Shown here piece after piece: positions 22,586 through 30,302 of a stretch of 64,000 nucleotides of DNA. Both the position numbers and the translations under genes were made by a program. This DNA is from Rhizobium leguminosarum bv. viciae USDA 2370. Its GTDB lineage: Bacteria; Pseudomonadota; Alphaproteobacteria; Rhizobiales; Rhizobiaceae. The stretch covers positions 226,035 to 290,034 of the forward strand of contig NZ_MRDL01000046.1 of assembly GCF_002008365.1 (NCBI RefSeq), read 5' to 3'. The notes under the pieces are model-generated. The model saw only the letters and a list, made by a program, of their open reading frames with translations, had not been told where the DNA came from and did no database searches. Numbering within the stretch: position 1 is the first letter of the stretch; every line of letters begins with the position of its first letter.

Positions 22586-25165
22586 ATGCCCAAGTTTCAC
22601 CACGTCAAGAGACTGTGCGCTTATCTGCTGATCGTCGCTGCAATGCTGCTGTCGGTCGGCACCGCATCTGCCGCCATTACTGAAGAGAGCGGACGCCGCG
22701 TCGCTCTCGTCATCGGCAACTCGGTCTACAAGACGCTGCCCTCGCTTCCAAATCCCGCCAATGATGTCGAAGAGGTCGCCAGTACACTGCGGGCTGCCGG
22801 TTTCGACGTGACGATCGGCGTCAATGTCGACCGCATCGGGCTCGAAGATACGGTGCGCCGCTTCCTGCGTTCGACCAGCAATGCCGAGGCCGGCCTCATC
22901 TATTATTCGGGCCACGGCATCCAGGTGGGCGGCCAGAATTTCATCGTGCCGGTCGATGCGACACTGGAGACGCCCTATGACGTCGAGACGCAGACCATGC
23001 CGCTCGACCTCATCCTCAACCATCTCAAGCAGAATTCGCGGGTGCAGCTGATCTTCCTCGACGCCTGCCGCAACAATCCCTTCAATGCCCAGAAATTCTG
23101 GATGGCGGAAAAACTGGAACCGGTCGGCGCCACACGTGGACTTGCACGTATCGACAGCGATCTCGGCAGCCTGATCGCCTTTTCCACTGAACCCGGCCAG
23201 GTGGCGCTCGATGGCACCGGGGCGCTCAGCCCCTATTCCGAATCCTTCATCAAACGCGCCAGCGAACCCAACAAGGAAATCCGCCAGGTTTTGACCGATG
23301 TGCGCCGCGACGTGATCGCCTTGACCGGCGGCAAGCAGGTTCCCTGGGAAAACTCCTCGCTGACCGATAGCTTCTATTTCATCCCGGCGCCGCCGCCGCC
23401 GAGCGTCGAGCCGATGCAGCAGGTGAGCGTGCCAGAGGGGGCGGCCGCGACTAAATTGCCGATCGCCCCGCCGCATGACGAGACCGGCTCGGCGCTGCTC
23501 GTCACCCTCAACCAGCTTCCGAAGACCGGCAAGCTCAGCTTCGACGGCAAGCCGATCGACCAGGGCGCGAAGATGCCCGCCGCCGCCCTGACGGCGCTGA
23601 CCTATGATTCATCGGGCGTTGCCGCCGGAACCGTCGGCCTGATCGGCTATACCGTCAGCGACCCCTATGGCCAGGCGACGCAGGGCGTGGTGGCGATCAC
23701 CGTCTCGGCGGATGCCGGCGCCAAGCTCGCCCAGCTCGAACAGGACAAGAAGATACGGCTTGCCGATGCCGATGCCTATCTGAAGACGCTGCCGCGCGAT
23801 GTGGACACGACAATCGGCGTCGGCCCCGTCGAGGCCGGCCTGCCTGAAGTACCGGCATCGGCCACAGAGATGACCTTCAAGGTCGCGGCCCTGCCCGACA
23901 AGGGCACGCTGCGCGCCGGAGACCGGGTGATCGGGCTCGGTCACGTGCTGGAGTCCGCGGATATTCCATTGCTCACTTACGAGCCGCAGATCGGCACCGA
24001 AAACCAGCCTTTCGCCCTGACGCTACAGGCCGCCAACGACGATCTGCCGCCCGCCACCGTCACCTTCAAGCCGGCGCTCGACGCCTGCGACACATCAGCC
24101 GCCGCCCCCCTTGACCTGCAGGGCGTGACATCGGGCAAACTGCCGAACGAGATCGATCCGGACATCGCGCTGCCCGCCTGCACGGACGCGATAAAGGCCT
24201 ATCCTGAGGTCGAGCGCTTCGTTTATCAGCTCGGCCGCGCCCAGCTTGCCAACCGCGACACCAAGACGGCCTTTGCGACGATCACAAAGGCGATGGATGC
24301 CGGGCATGTCCGGGCGATCTATGAACTGTCGAGCCTTTACGAGTTCGGCGCCTCCGTTCCGCGTGACGCAGCCAAGGCAAGCGAGATCGCCAAGGGTGGT
24401 GCAGCCAAAGGTGATCCTTTTGCCCTGCACAGCTACGGCAAGGCCCTCTATTACGGCCGTGGCACAAAGGCCGATCAGCAGCTGGGGTTGCGCCTGATGC
24501 TGCAGGCCGCCGATCTCGGCCATACCTATGCGATGAACGAGCTCGGATACATCTTCCTGAACGGCGTCAACGTTCCGGCCGATCCGGAACGCGGCATCCG
24601 CTTCTACGAGGCCGGCGTCCAGCGCAACGACATCTATTCGCTGAACAATCTTGCGCTCGTCTACCGTTTCGGAAAAGGCGCTCCTGAGGATCTTCCAAAG
24701 GCGCTCGACCTTTTCACGCGGGCGGCAGAGGGCGGCCAGCCCTATGCCCCGACCAATCTCGGACGCATGTATCGCGACGGCATCGGCGTTGTCGCGGACA
24801 AGGCGGAAGCGGTGAAGTGGCTGGAGATGGGCGCCGAGCGCGGCGACTATTGGGGGGCACTCGACCGCGCAATGCTGGCGAAGGAAGACGGCGCGGGCGC
24901 TGACAGCCTTGCAACGGCGGCGCGTTATTTTGCGCTGGCGACCGCCATCAACATGCCGGGCAGCGGCGACCCGAAGAACCAGGCAAAGGCGGAACTCAAG
25001 ACCTTGCCCAGTGCTGCAAAGAAAAAAGCGGAAAAAACCTTCGTTGCCGAGTTGACCGCTCAGGAGCAAAAGGCGCTTCCGAAGACCAAGTCGCTCGATG
25101 ACAGGCTCGTTCAGCTCGCCAAGGCGACATGGGTAAAGCGAAATCCGAGGTACGATCTCTTCTAA
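22586..25165 (+). CDS. Exported metacaspase (peptidase C14) with Sel1-like repeats
   Basis: An 859-residue protein. Residues 1-30 are a signal peptide (YLLIVAAMLLSVGTASA). Residues about 37-270 form a caspase-like domain with catalytic His110 in YYSGHGIQVGG and Cys161 in FLDACRNNPF. The middle (about 290-510) has two beta-rich repeats resembling cadherin/Big-type units (LNQLPKTGKLSFDGK; AALPDKGTLRAGDRV). Residues about 560-780 hold Sel1-type repeats (YELSSLYEFGASVPRD, NELGYIFLNGVNVPAD, TNLGRMYRDGIGVV). The catalytic pair is intact, so it should be an active periplasmic Cys protease. The ribosome site is weak. It opens the protease-rich region. Confidence 0.85.
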   Translation: MPKFHHVKRLCAYLLIVAAMLLSVGTASAAITEESGRRVALVIGNSVYKTLPSLPNPANDVEEVASTLRAAGFDVTIGVNVDRIGLEDTVRRFLRSTSNAEAGLIYYSGHGIQVGGQNFIVPVDATLETPYDVETQTMPLDLILNHLKQNSRVQLIFLDACRNNPFNAQKFWMAEKLEPVGATRGLARIDSDLGSLIAFSTEPGQVALDGTGALSPYSESFIKRASEPNKEIRQVLTDVRRDVIALTGGKQVPWENSSLTDSFYFIPAPPPPSVEPMQQVSVPEGAAATKLPIAPPHDETGSALLVTLNQLPKTGKLSFDGKPIDQGAKMPAAALTALTYDSSGVAAGTVGLIGYTVSDPYGQATQGVVAITVSADAGAKLAQLEQDKKIRLADADAYLKTLPRDVDTTIGVGPVEAGLPEVPASATEMTFKVAALPDKGTLRAGDRVIGLGHVLESADIPLLTYEPQIGTENQPFALTLQAANDDLPPATVTFKPALDACDTSAAAPLDLQGVTSGKLPNEIDPDIALPACTDAIKAYPEVERFVYQLGRAQLANRDTKTAFATITKAMDAGHVRAIYELSSLYEFGASVPRDAAKASEIAKGGAAKGDPFALHSYGKALYYGRGTKADQQLGLRLMLQAADLGHTYAMNELGYIFLNGVNVPADPERGIRFYEAGVQRNDIYSLNNLALVYRFGKGAPEDLPKALDLFTRAAEGGQPYAPTNLGRMYRDGIGVVADKAEAVKWLEMGAERGDYWGALDRAMLAKEDGAGADSLATAARYFALATAINMPGSGDPKNQAKAELKTLPSAAKKKAEKTFVAELTAQEQKALPKTKSLDDRLVQLAKATWVKRNPRYDLF

Positions 25166-25189
25166 AACGGCGGTCTGGGGGCGCCCTTC

Positions 25190-25897
25190 ATGACAAGAAA
25201 GCTCATCATCCGTGTTCTGCTTTGCTCGACATTCATCGCGGGCACAGGCGCAATCTTGCAGAGTTGCATCTTTGATCCTGGCGCCAGGACACTGTTCGCC
25301 AGTGAAGAGCCGGCCAGGAACGCCACGCCTGCCAGCAAACCAACTTCCACCGTTAGAAGAGTGTCCGCAACGAGCAATCAACCGGCTTTCGCCCGCTCTG
25401 AGAACAGTTCGGGTGGGAATTCCGGCTCTGGCGGCATGGGCGGCTCTTCCGGCTCCAGCGGTTCTTCTGGCTCCAGCGGTTCTTCTGGTTCGAGCGGCTC
25501 TAGCAGCTCATCCAGTTCGAGCAGTTCCTCCAGTTCGAGCAGTTCATCGAGCTCTACCGGCGGCTCATGGTCCGATCGCCGCCTAAAGACCGATATCCGT
25601 CGGCTCGGCACCTCGGCTCTGGGCGTACCGGTCTATGCCTTCCGCTACATCTGGGGCGGCCCGCTGTTCGTCGGCACGATGGCCCAGGATCTGCTGGCGA
25701 TCAGGCCTGAGGCCGTCATCGCCACCGGATCGGGTTACTATATGGTCGACTATGACAGGCTCGACATTGCAATGATCTCGCTGCCGGAGGATGCGCCTCG
25801 GCTGACAGATGAAGCAACCATGGCGCTTGCAGCGCAGGCGGCGCGGATACGCTCTCAGGTCTCCGTTCGGCAACCTTTCGTTCAGGCGGCAATGTAA
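25190..25897 (+). CDS. Ser-rich putative lipoprotein with S74 (intramolecular chaperone) domain
   Basis: A 235-residue protein. Residues 1-26 form a signal with a lipobox-like LQSC ending at Cys26. A low-complexity linker of Gly/Ser and then almost pure Ser follows (about residues 80-123). The C-terminal part starts with SDRRLKTDIRRLG and contains GGPLFVGTMAQDLLAI, PEAV and VDYDRLDI, the layout of the peptidase S74/ICA domain that trims phage tailspikes. The S74 Ser (first residue of SDRRLK) and Lys are present. It starts 24 nt after the metacaspase stop. A phage-type trimerisation/autocleavage domain in a lipoprotein is unusual. Confidence 0.72.
   Translation: MTRKLIIRVLLCSTFIAGTGAILQSCIFDPGARTLFASEEPARNATPASKPTSTVRRVSATSNQPAFARSENSSGGNSGSGGMGGSSGSSGSSGSSGSSGSSGSSSSSSSSSSSSSSSSSSSTGGSWSDRRLKTDIRRLGTSALGVPVYAFRYIWGGPLFVGTMAQDLLAIRPEAVIATGSGYYMVDYDRLDIAMISLPEDAPRLTDEATMALAAQAARIRSQVSVRQPFVQAAM
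25430..25560 (+). repeat. Tandem repeat encoding the Ser/Gly linker
   Basis: Approximately 18-bp units such as GGCTCCAGCGGTTCTTCT repeat, then degrade into AGCAGTTCC-type units, encoding (GSS)n and poly-Ser. Such tracts can change length by slippage in multiples of three. Confidence 0.8.
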
Positions 25898-25914
25898 TCG
25901 AGGAAGCCGAAAGC

Positions 25915-27174
25915 GTGCCGATACCGCAGGACAGGGATACCGTTACCGGGAGCCCTCTCGTCAGTCAGGCTGCGACGCTTGTCGGAGTTCTCCTCGGCAT
26001 TGCACTCTCGGCCTATCTGCAGCTTGAGCCCGGCAAGGCGATGGCGCTTGCCCTGTTCTGCCTTCTCCTGGTGTGGATCGTCGTCGACGGCACACTGGCT
26101 GCTCGTCGGGCCTGGGCATCGCGAGAGAGGCGGGACGAGGCTCCCGCCGCTTTCTGGCGGCGCATCGGAACGAAGCTTGTCGGCCTCGCTGCGCTTCTTG
26201 GCGTGGTCGTCATTGTCTGTTCGGTCTTTCCGTTTTTCACGCAGTCGTCAGCGGTCCGATGGTTCATCGAGGCCGGCCACACGACCATCGTCATTTCTAT
26301 CGCACTTGCTGTTGCCACCATCCTCTACATCGTAGCCACTGATCTGGTCGCCGGAGAGCCCGACGATTATCTCAATCAGGTCGGGCGCGCGGTGTTGATG
26401 CAGGATTTTCGCGAAGAGGACGTGCTGTTCGCATTGCGCCTGCTCGCGATCAAGTGCTTCTTTCTCGTGCTGATGTTCTCAGGCGGCATGGCGGCCTTTT
26501 CCGATCTTGCCGATAAGCCGGCATGGGCGTTTCCGCCGCTCTCGGCCGCCTGGTTCGAAGGCCTGTTGCGGCTTGCCTTTCTTCTCGACGTCGTGCTTGC
26601 TGCCGGCGGCTATATCGCCACCTTCAAACTCTTCGGCTGGCATATCAGGGCGACGGAGACGACGGCGCTCGGCTGGCTCGTCTGCCTCATCTGTTATGAA
26701 CCGTTCTTCCCTGCGATCTCGCATGCCTTCGTGCCTTATGGCGAGGGGCCGGGCTGGGAGACGGTGATCGAGGAGGGTTCGGCGATCTTCATTCTCTGGA
26801 GCGGCGCGACGCTGTTCTGCACCGTCATCTATGTTTGGGCGACCGTCGCTTTCGGACCGCGATTTTCCAATCTCACCCATCGCGGCATCATCACATCGGG
26901 CCCCTATCGCTTCATCAAGCATCCAGCCTATGTCTCGAAGAACATCGCCTGGTGGCTGTTTGCGGCTCCCAGCTTCATTGCCAGCGGCCTTGCGGAAGGA
27001 CTTGCCCGAGCCAGCATGCTGGCGATCGTCAGTCTGATCTATGTCATGCGCGCCCGCGCCGAAGAGCGCATGCTGAGCCGCGATCCCGCCTATCGGGACT
27101 ATGCCGAGAGCGTCACCAGCCACGGGCTTTGGGCGATGGCAAAGCGACGGTTGATGTCAAAGCCGGCAGCCTGA
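25915..27174 (+). CDS. Multi-pass membrane protein with isoprenylcysteine-methyltransferase-like domain
   Basis: A 419-residue membrane protein with about eight hydrophobic segments (for example LALFCLLLVWIVVDG, LVGLAALLGVVVIVCSVFP). Its C-terminal quarter has the ICMT/PEMT signature GIITSGPYRFIKHPAYVSKN followed by RARAEERMLSRDPAYRDYAE. This family methylates membrane-embedded acceptors with SAM. The start is GTG at 25915 with only a weak AGGAAG upstream; a later ATG at 26041 would remove the first membrane segment. It lies 17 nt after the S74 gene, in the same orientation. Confidence 0.75.
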   Translation: MPIPQDRDTVTGSPLVSQAATLVGVLLGIALSAYLQLEPGKAMALALFCLLLVWIVVDGTLAARRAWASRERRDEAPAAFWRRIGTKLVGLAALLGVVVIVCSVFPFFTQSSAVRWFIEAGHTTIVISIALAVATILYIVATDLVAGEPDDYLNQVGRAVLMQDFREEDVLFALRLLAIKCFFLVLMFSGGMAAFSDLADKPAWAFPPLSAAWFEGLLRLAFLLDVVLAAGGYIATFKLFGWHIRATETTALGWLVCLICYEPFFPAISHAFVPYGEGPGWETVIEEGSAIFILWSGATLFCTVIYVWATVAFGPRFSNLTHRGIITSGPYRFIKHPAYVSKNIAWWLFAAPSFIASGLAEGLARASMLAIVSLIYVMRARAEERMLSRDPAYRDYAESVTSHGLWAMAKRRLMSKPAA

Positions 27175-27187
27175 CGCTGCCTTTCAT

Positions 27188-28795
27188 TCAACCATCCAGC
27201 CCCTTGAAGCGCACCGGCTGGTAGCCGCGCATCAACAGGCTGCCGAGCGAATAGGTATTGCGGCAGACACGGCCCTTGCAGGCATTTGGCGAGGCTTCCA
27301 TCACTTCCACCTTACGGTCGTCGGTGAAGCGCATGAACAACAGCACATGCGAGCCCGGCTTGTTCAGCGCGTCGCCCGGCCGCATCGACCAGGGGTCAGA
27401 CAGGCGCTTGGTGATCCCGGGGATGGCGCGCGTCGAGACATGCATCTTCAGACCCCAGGCGTCGCTGACGAAGCCGGAGCAGTCGACGCCAAGGATATTG
27501 GATTGCGGCGCGCTCTTGGTGCAGACATTGCCGGCAGTCTGGCCCTTTTCGACGCCGCCGACGAAATTCTCGAGCGGCGTCTTGCAGCCCCAGCAGTAGG
27601 GAACACCCTTGACCGTTTGACCGCGCTTGCCGATCAGGTAGATCGGGCGGCGCAGCCGGTTCATGTTGATGCAGCCTGGGCCCGGATCCTTGCCATAGGC
27701 GGTTGATGTCACTAGCCAGTTCAGCGTCTCGAAGCCGATTGCCCGCTCGATGACGTCGTTGCGCGACTTCGGCACGAGCGCCACCTTCGGCGTCTTGCCG
27801 GGATTGCCGGCATTCGGCTGCTTGGCCGGACGGGCGACGGCAAGCTTGCGGCCGGGCTCACGGCCGTCAAGCCGCAGCACCTGCGCCCGGCTTTCTTGCG
27901 AACTGAGATAGAGCACATCGCCGCGCGGGCCGATCGCCACGAAACGCCTGGAGAATACCGTGCCGGGATCGATCGGCAGGTCGTAGACCTTGTCCATCGC
28001 CCCGTTCGGCGTGAAGCGCACCACCAGCATGCCGGTGCGCTCGGGCCGGTCGGCCGGCACCAGCTCGACCAGCGCATAGGGCCTGCCTGTCGTGTCGATG
28101 TCGAGAAGCTCGACGGTGCCGATCCGCCCTTCCGAGGTCAGCTGCAGTGAGAGGAAATTCTCCTCCGAGCTGCTGCGCCGCAACAGGATCTCAGCCTTGT
28201 CGTTTGCGGCAGCCGAGACCTCGGCGACGATATCGCCGAGCCCGCGGCTCGGCACGTATTGAATGACCGGCGGGCGGGCCTCGGGCCGGCTGGTGCTGCG
28301 GCCGATCTCGTCGATGATGCTGTTCAGCGGACCGGGCGATACCGAGCCCATCGAGGCGAAGACCGAGCGGGTGTAGTCGTCGGCATCGCCACCGTCGACG
28401 GCGCGCAGCATCTGCGACCGGCCGTCGGCATCGGTGGAGCGCTCGAGCGGCACGACGCCGTCCGACCAGAGGTAGAGTTCGTTGTGGACGACGGCGAGAT
28501 CTTCCGGCGCGGCATTATCAGGCAGCGGCAGGATTTCGGGATCGGCCTGCGAGCGTTCGGCGTCGATGGCGAGCACGCGGCCGTTATTCTGGTCGAGGAT
28601 GTAGATGGTGCCGTCGTCGCCGACGGTGATCGCCGCCGGCCCGGATGCCTCCACTTCCTCGTTGGAAGAAATGATGCCGACCGAACGCGCGCCGTCGCCG
28701 CCGCGAAGCTCGATCATCACAGTGTCTTTGGCAAAAACCGGCGAGGCGACCGCAAGTGCCGCGGCAAACAAAAAATGCGACCCTGAACTACGCAT
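27188..28795 (-). CDS. Exported beta-propeller protein with NlpC/P60-like C-terminal domain
   Basis: A 535-residue protein with a signal peptide (FLFAAALAVASPVFA). Residues about 25-330 carry NHL/SMP-30-like propeller repeats (ITVGDDGTIYILDQNNGRVLAID, DVLYLSSQESRAQVLRLDG). The C-terminal part has the NlpC/P60 catalytic pattern GVDCSGFVSDAWG (Cys) and SHVLLFMRF (His), so it probably cleaves or binds peptidoglycan peptides. Met at 28795 has GAGG five bases upstream and is preferred to 28816. It faces the membrane-protein gene with a 13-nt gap. Confidence 0.78.
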   Translation of the reverse strand: MRSSGSHFLFAAALAVASPVFAKDTVMIELRGGDGARSVGIISSNEEVEASGPAAITVGDDGTIYILDQNNGRVLAIDAERSQADPEILPLPDNAAPEDLAVVHNELYLWSDGVVPLERSTDADGRSQMLRAVDGGDADDYTRSVFASMGSVSPGPLNSIIDEIGRSTSRPEARPPVIQYVPSRGLGDIVAEVSAAANDKAEILLRRSSSEENFLSLQLTSEGRIGTVELLDIDTTGRPYALVELVPADRPERTGMLVVRFTPNGAMDKVYDLPIDPGTVFSRRFVAIGPRGDVLYLSSQESRAQVLRLDGREPGRKLAVARPAKQPNAGNPGKTPKVALVPKSRNDVIERAIGFETLNWLVTSTAYGKDPGPGCINMNRLRRPIYLIGKRGQTVKGVPYCWGCKTPLENFVGGVEKGQTAGNVCTKSAPQSNILGVDCSGFVSDAWGLKMHVSTRAIPGITKRLSDPWSMRPGDALNKPGSHVLLFMRFTDDRKVEVMEASPNACKGRVCRNTYSLGSLLMRGYQPVRFKGLDG

Positions 28796-28952
28796 TGCCT
28801 CGACCCCCGGCATCATGCTCTGTGACCAAGTCTCTAAAATGGTAGGCTAGATATGCCCCCTCAGCAAGCCGTTGCTTTCCAAACGATTTGGAGATCTGCG
28901 CCTGGAATAGTACAAGATCATCGTCTCGAAGATTTGCTGGCAGGAAATGCTT

Positions 28953-29543
28953 ATGCTGGAATGGAACGGTGACGAACTGGCGCTCGATATAAGCCTGCTG
29001 GAGCAGGTTCGCGCCGCGCGGATAGGTTTCTCCGATCGCGTCTGCGCGGCGTCTGCCAGCAAGGACGACAAGCATCTGGCGCAGCTGCGCTCGGAGCCGA
29101 CCTATCTGATGGCCGAGTTCCTCTATTCAATGAAGGTCTTCGGCATCAGCACCGCGGAAGATATCGAGCGCTTCGCCGATCTGCACAATGATTACGTGGT
29201 TTCGCTCACCCGCGATCCGGCCAAGCTGCAGCGTCTGGGGCTTTCGCAGGATCGGGCGCTCGCCTCGATGTTCACCGCCGACACCAAGCCACGGCTGATC
29301 CAGAACTGGGCAGAAAAATCAGGCGCGATCGACCAGTCCAACCTCGCCCGTTTCCTTGTCGCGGTGATGTCGAGCGAGACCTGCCGCAAGACATTGATCG
29401 ATTTCGAGACGGCGGGCTTCATGCAGCGTAAACGCTCGCCCTATGGCACCATGGTCGTCTGGTCGACAGGAATGATCGAGGAGATCTTCGGGGAGATGCT
29501 GCGCGACCTGCGCCTTAGCCTGCAGCAATTGAAGATCCTCTGA
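28953..29543 (+). CDS. Probable winged-helix DNA-binding protein
   Basis: About 196 residues, no signal peptide. The C-terminal part (TCRKTLIDFETAGFMQRKRS, then PYGTMVVWSTGMIEEIFGEM) reads as a recognition helix plus wing of a MarR-like winged helix; the N-terminal half is helical with no recognised motif. The ATG at 28953 is spaced 7 nt from AGGA; the ATG at 28947 is too close to that site. It diverges from the NlpC gene and lies upstream of the envelope protease operon, so it could regulate either. Confidence 0.6.
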   Translation: MLEWNGDELALDISLLEQVRAARIGFSDRVCAASASKDDKHLAQLRSEPTYLMAEFLYSMKVFGISTAEDIERFADLHNDYVVSLTRDPAKLQRLGLSQDRALASMFTADTKPRLIQNWAEKSGAIDQSNLARFLVAVMSSETCRKTLIDFETAGFMQRKRSPYGTMVVWSTGMIEEIFGEMLRDLRLSLQQLKIL

Positions 29544-29713
29544 CCACAGCGCCGCGCGACCCGATTTTCGGGGCGATGCGTTCGTGGCCAGTCGATTTCA
29601 ACCCTCCCAATCGATTGGCGCGGAGCGCCGTTGCCTTCCTTCCGGCCTCTCCCTATTGTTGTGCTGCTTGCCCTCTTGCGGCACGCATCAGGTTGAAAAC
29701 GGATTTGACGACG

Positions 29714-30091
29714 ATGACGAAATCCTGGCTCATACCCTTGTCGATCGGCCTTCTGCTGGCGCTGCAGATCCCCCGGCTTGCCTATTCCGGCCCGGCTGAG
29801 GACGCGCTAGCGGCGCGAAACCCCTCGCTGGCGGCGCTGCGCCAACACGACGAGAAGGCCTTTGCTGCGGCGACTGCGATCATCGCCGAACACGAACGCG
29901 CCAAGGGGCTTGCACCCGGCGAAGACAAGCTGCCCGACGCGACCTCGCCCGGCCGCGACATGGGCTCCGGCCCCGGCAAGGAATTCACCGTCGACAATCC
30001 GGATATTCTCTGGCTCTACAATTCCTCGCCCGAGGGAATGAGCGACCTGATCTCGATTTTGAAATCAGCCGGGCAGAAACCGAAGAACTAA
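29714..30091 (+). CDS. Small secreted protein of unknown function
   Basis: A 125-residue protein beginning with a signal peptide (WLIPLSIGLLLALQIPRLAYS). The mature part is charged and Pro/Gly-rich in the middle (KLPDATSPGRDMGSGPGKEF) and ends DLISILKSAGQKPKN. No family is recognised. The frame is open from 29576, but only the ATG at 29714 gives a signal peptide. It lies between the winged-helix gene and the OmpA/DUF4384 operon. Confidence 0.65.
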   Translation: MTKSWLIPLSIGLLLALQIPRLAYSGPAEDALAARNPSLAALRQHDEKAFAAATAIIAEHERAKGLAPGEDKLPDATSPGRDMGSGPGKEFTVDNPDILWLYNSSPEGMSDLISILKSAGQKPKN

Positions 30092-30142
30092 CCGCCTGTC
30101 TGCAGTCGAACGGGACTATAAAAGCCGCCGGTTATTGCCGGG

Positions 30143-30159
30143 CGTGAGTCTTGCTCACG
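30143..30159 (+). terminator. Hairpin ahead of the envelope protease operon
   Basis: CGTGAG-TCTTG-CTCACG (6-bp stem, 5-nt loop) is followed by TCTTTGCC, 51 nt after the stop of the small secreted protein. It could end the upstream transcript. Confidence 0.45.
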
Positions 30160-30302
30160 TCTTTGCCTCGCAAAATCTTCCAGGCTCCAAATAATTTGTA
30201 ACCCTCCCTCAAGCAAGACAGGCGAAGCCATCCCAATTTCGCCGGTCAGTGCTATTCTCATCTTCAACACAGTGTGAGATTGTTCGAAGAGGAGGTTTTC
30301 CA

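Noticed and set aside
25378..25611. Antisense frame encoding a Glu/Leu/Pro-rich repeat protein
   Set aside because: It is the complement of the Ser/Gly tandem repeat in the S74 lipoprotein gene and has no ribosome site or family similarity.
25190..25897. Prophage tail-fibre gene suggested by the S74 domain
   Set aside because: No capsid, tail, integrase or lysis genes are nearby, and the protein has a lipoprotein signal and a poly-Ser linker.
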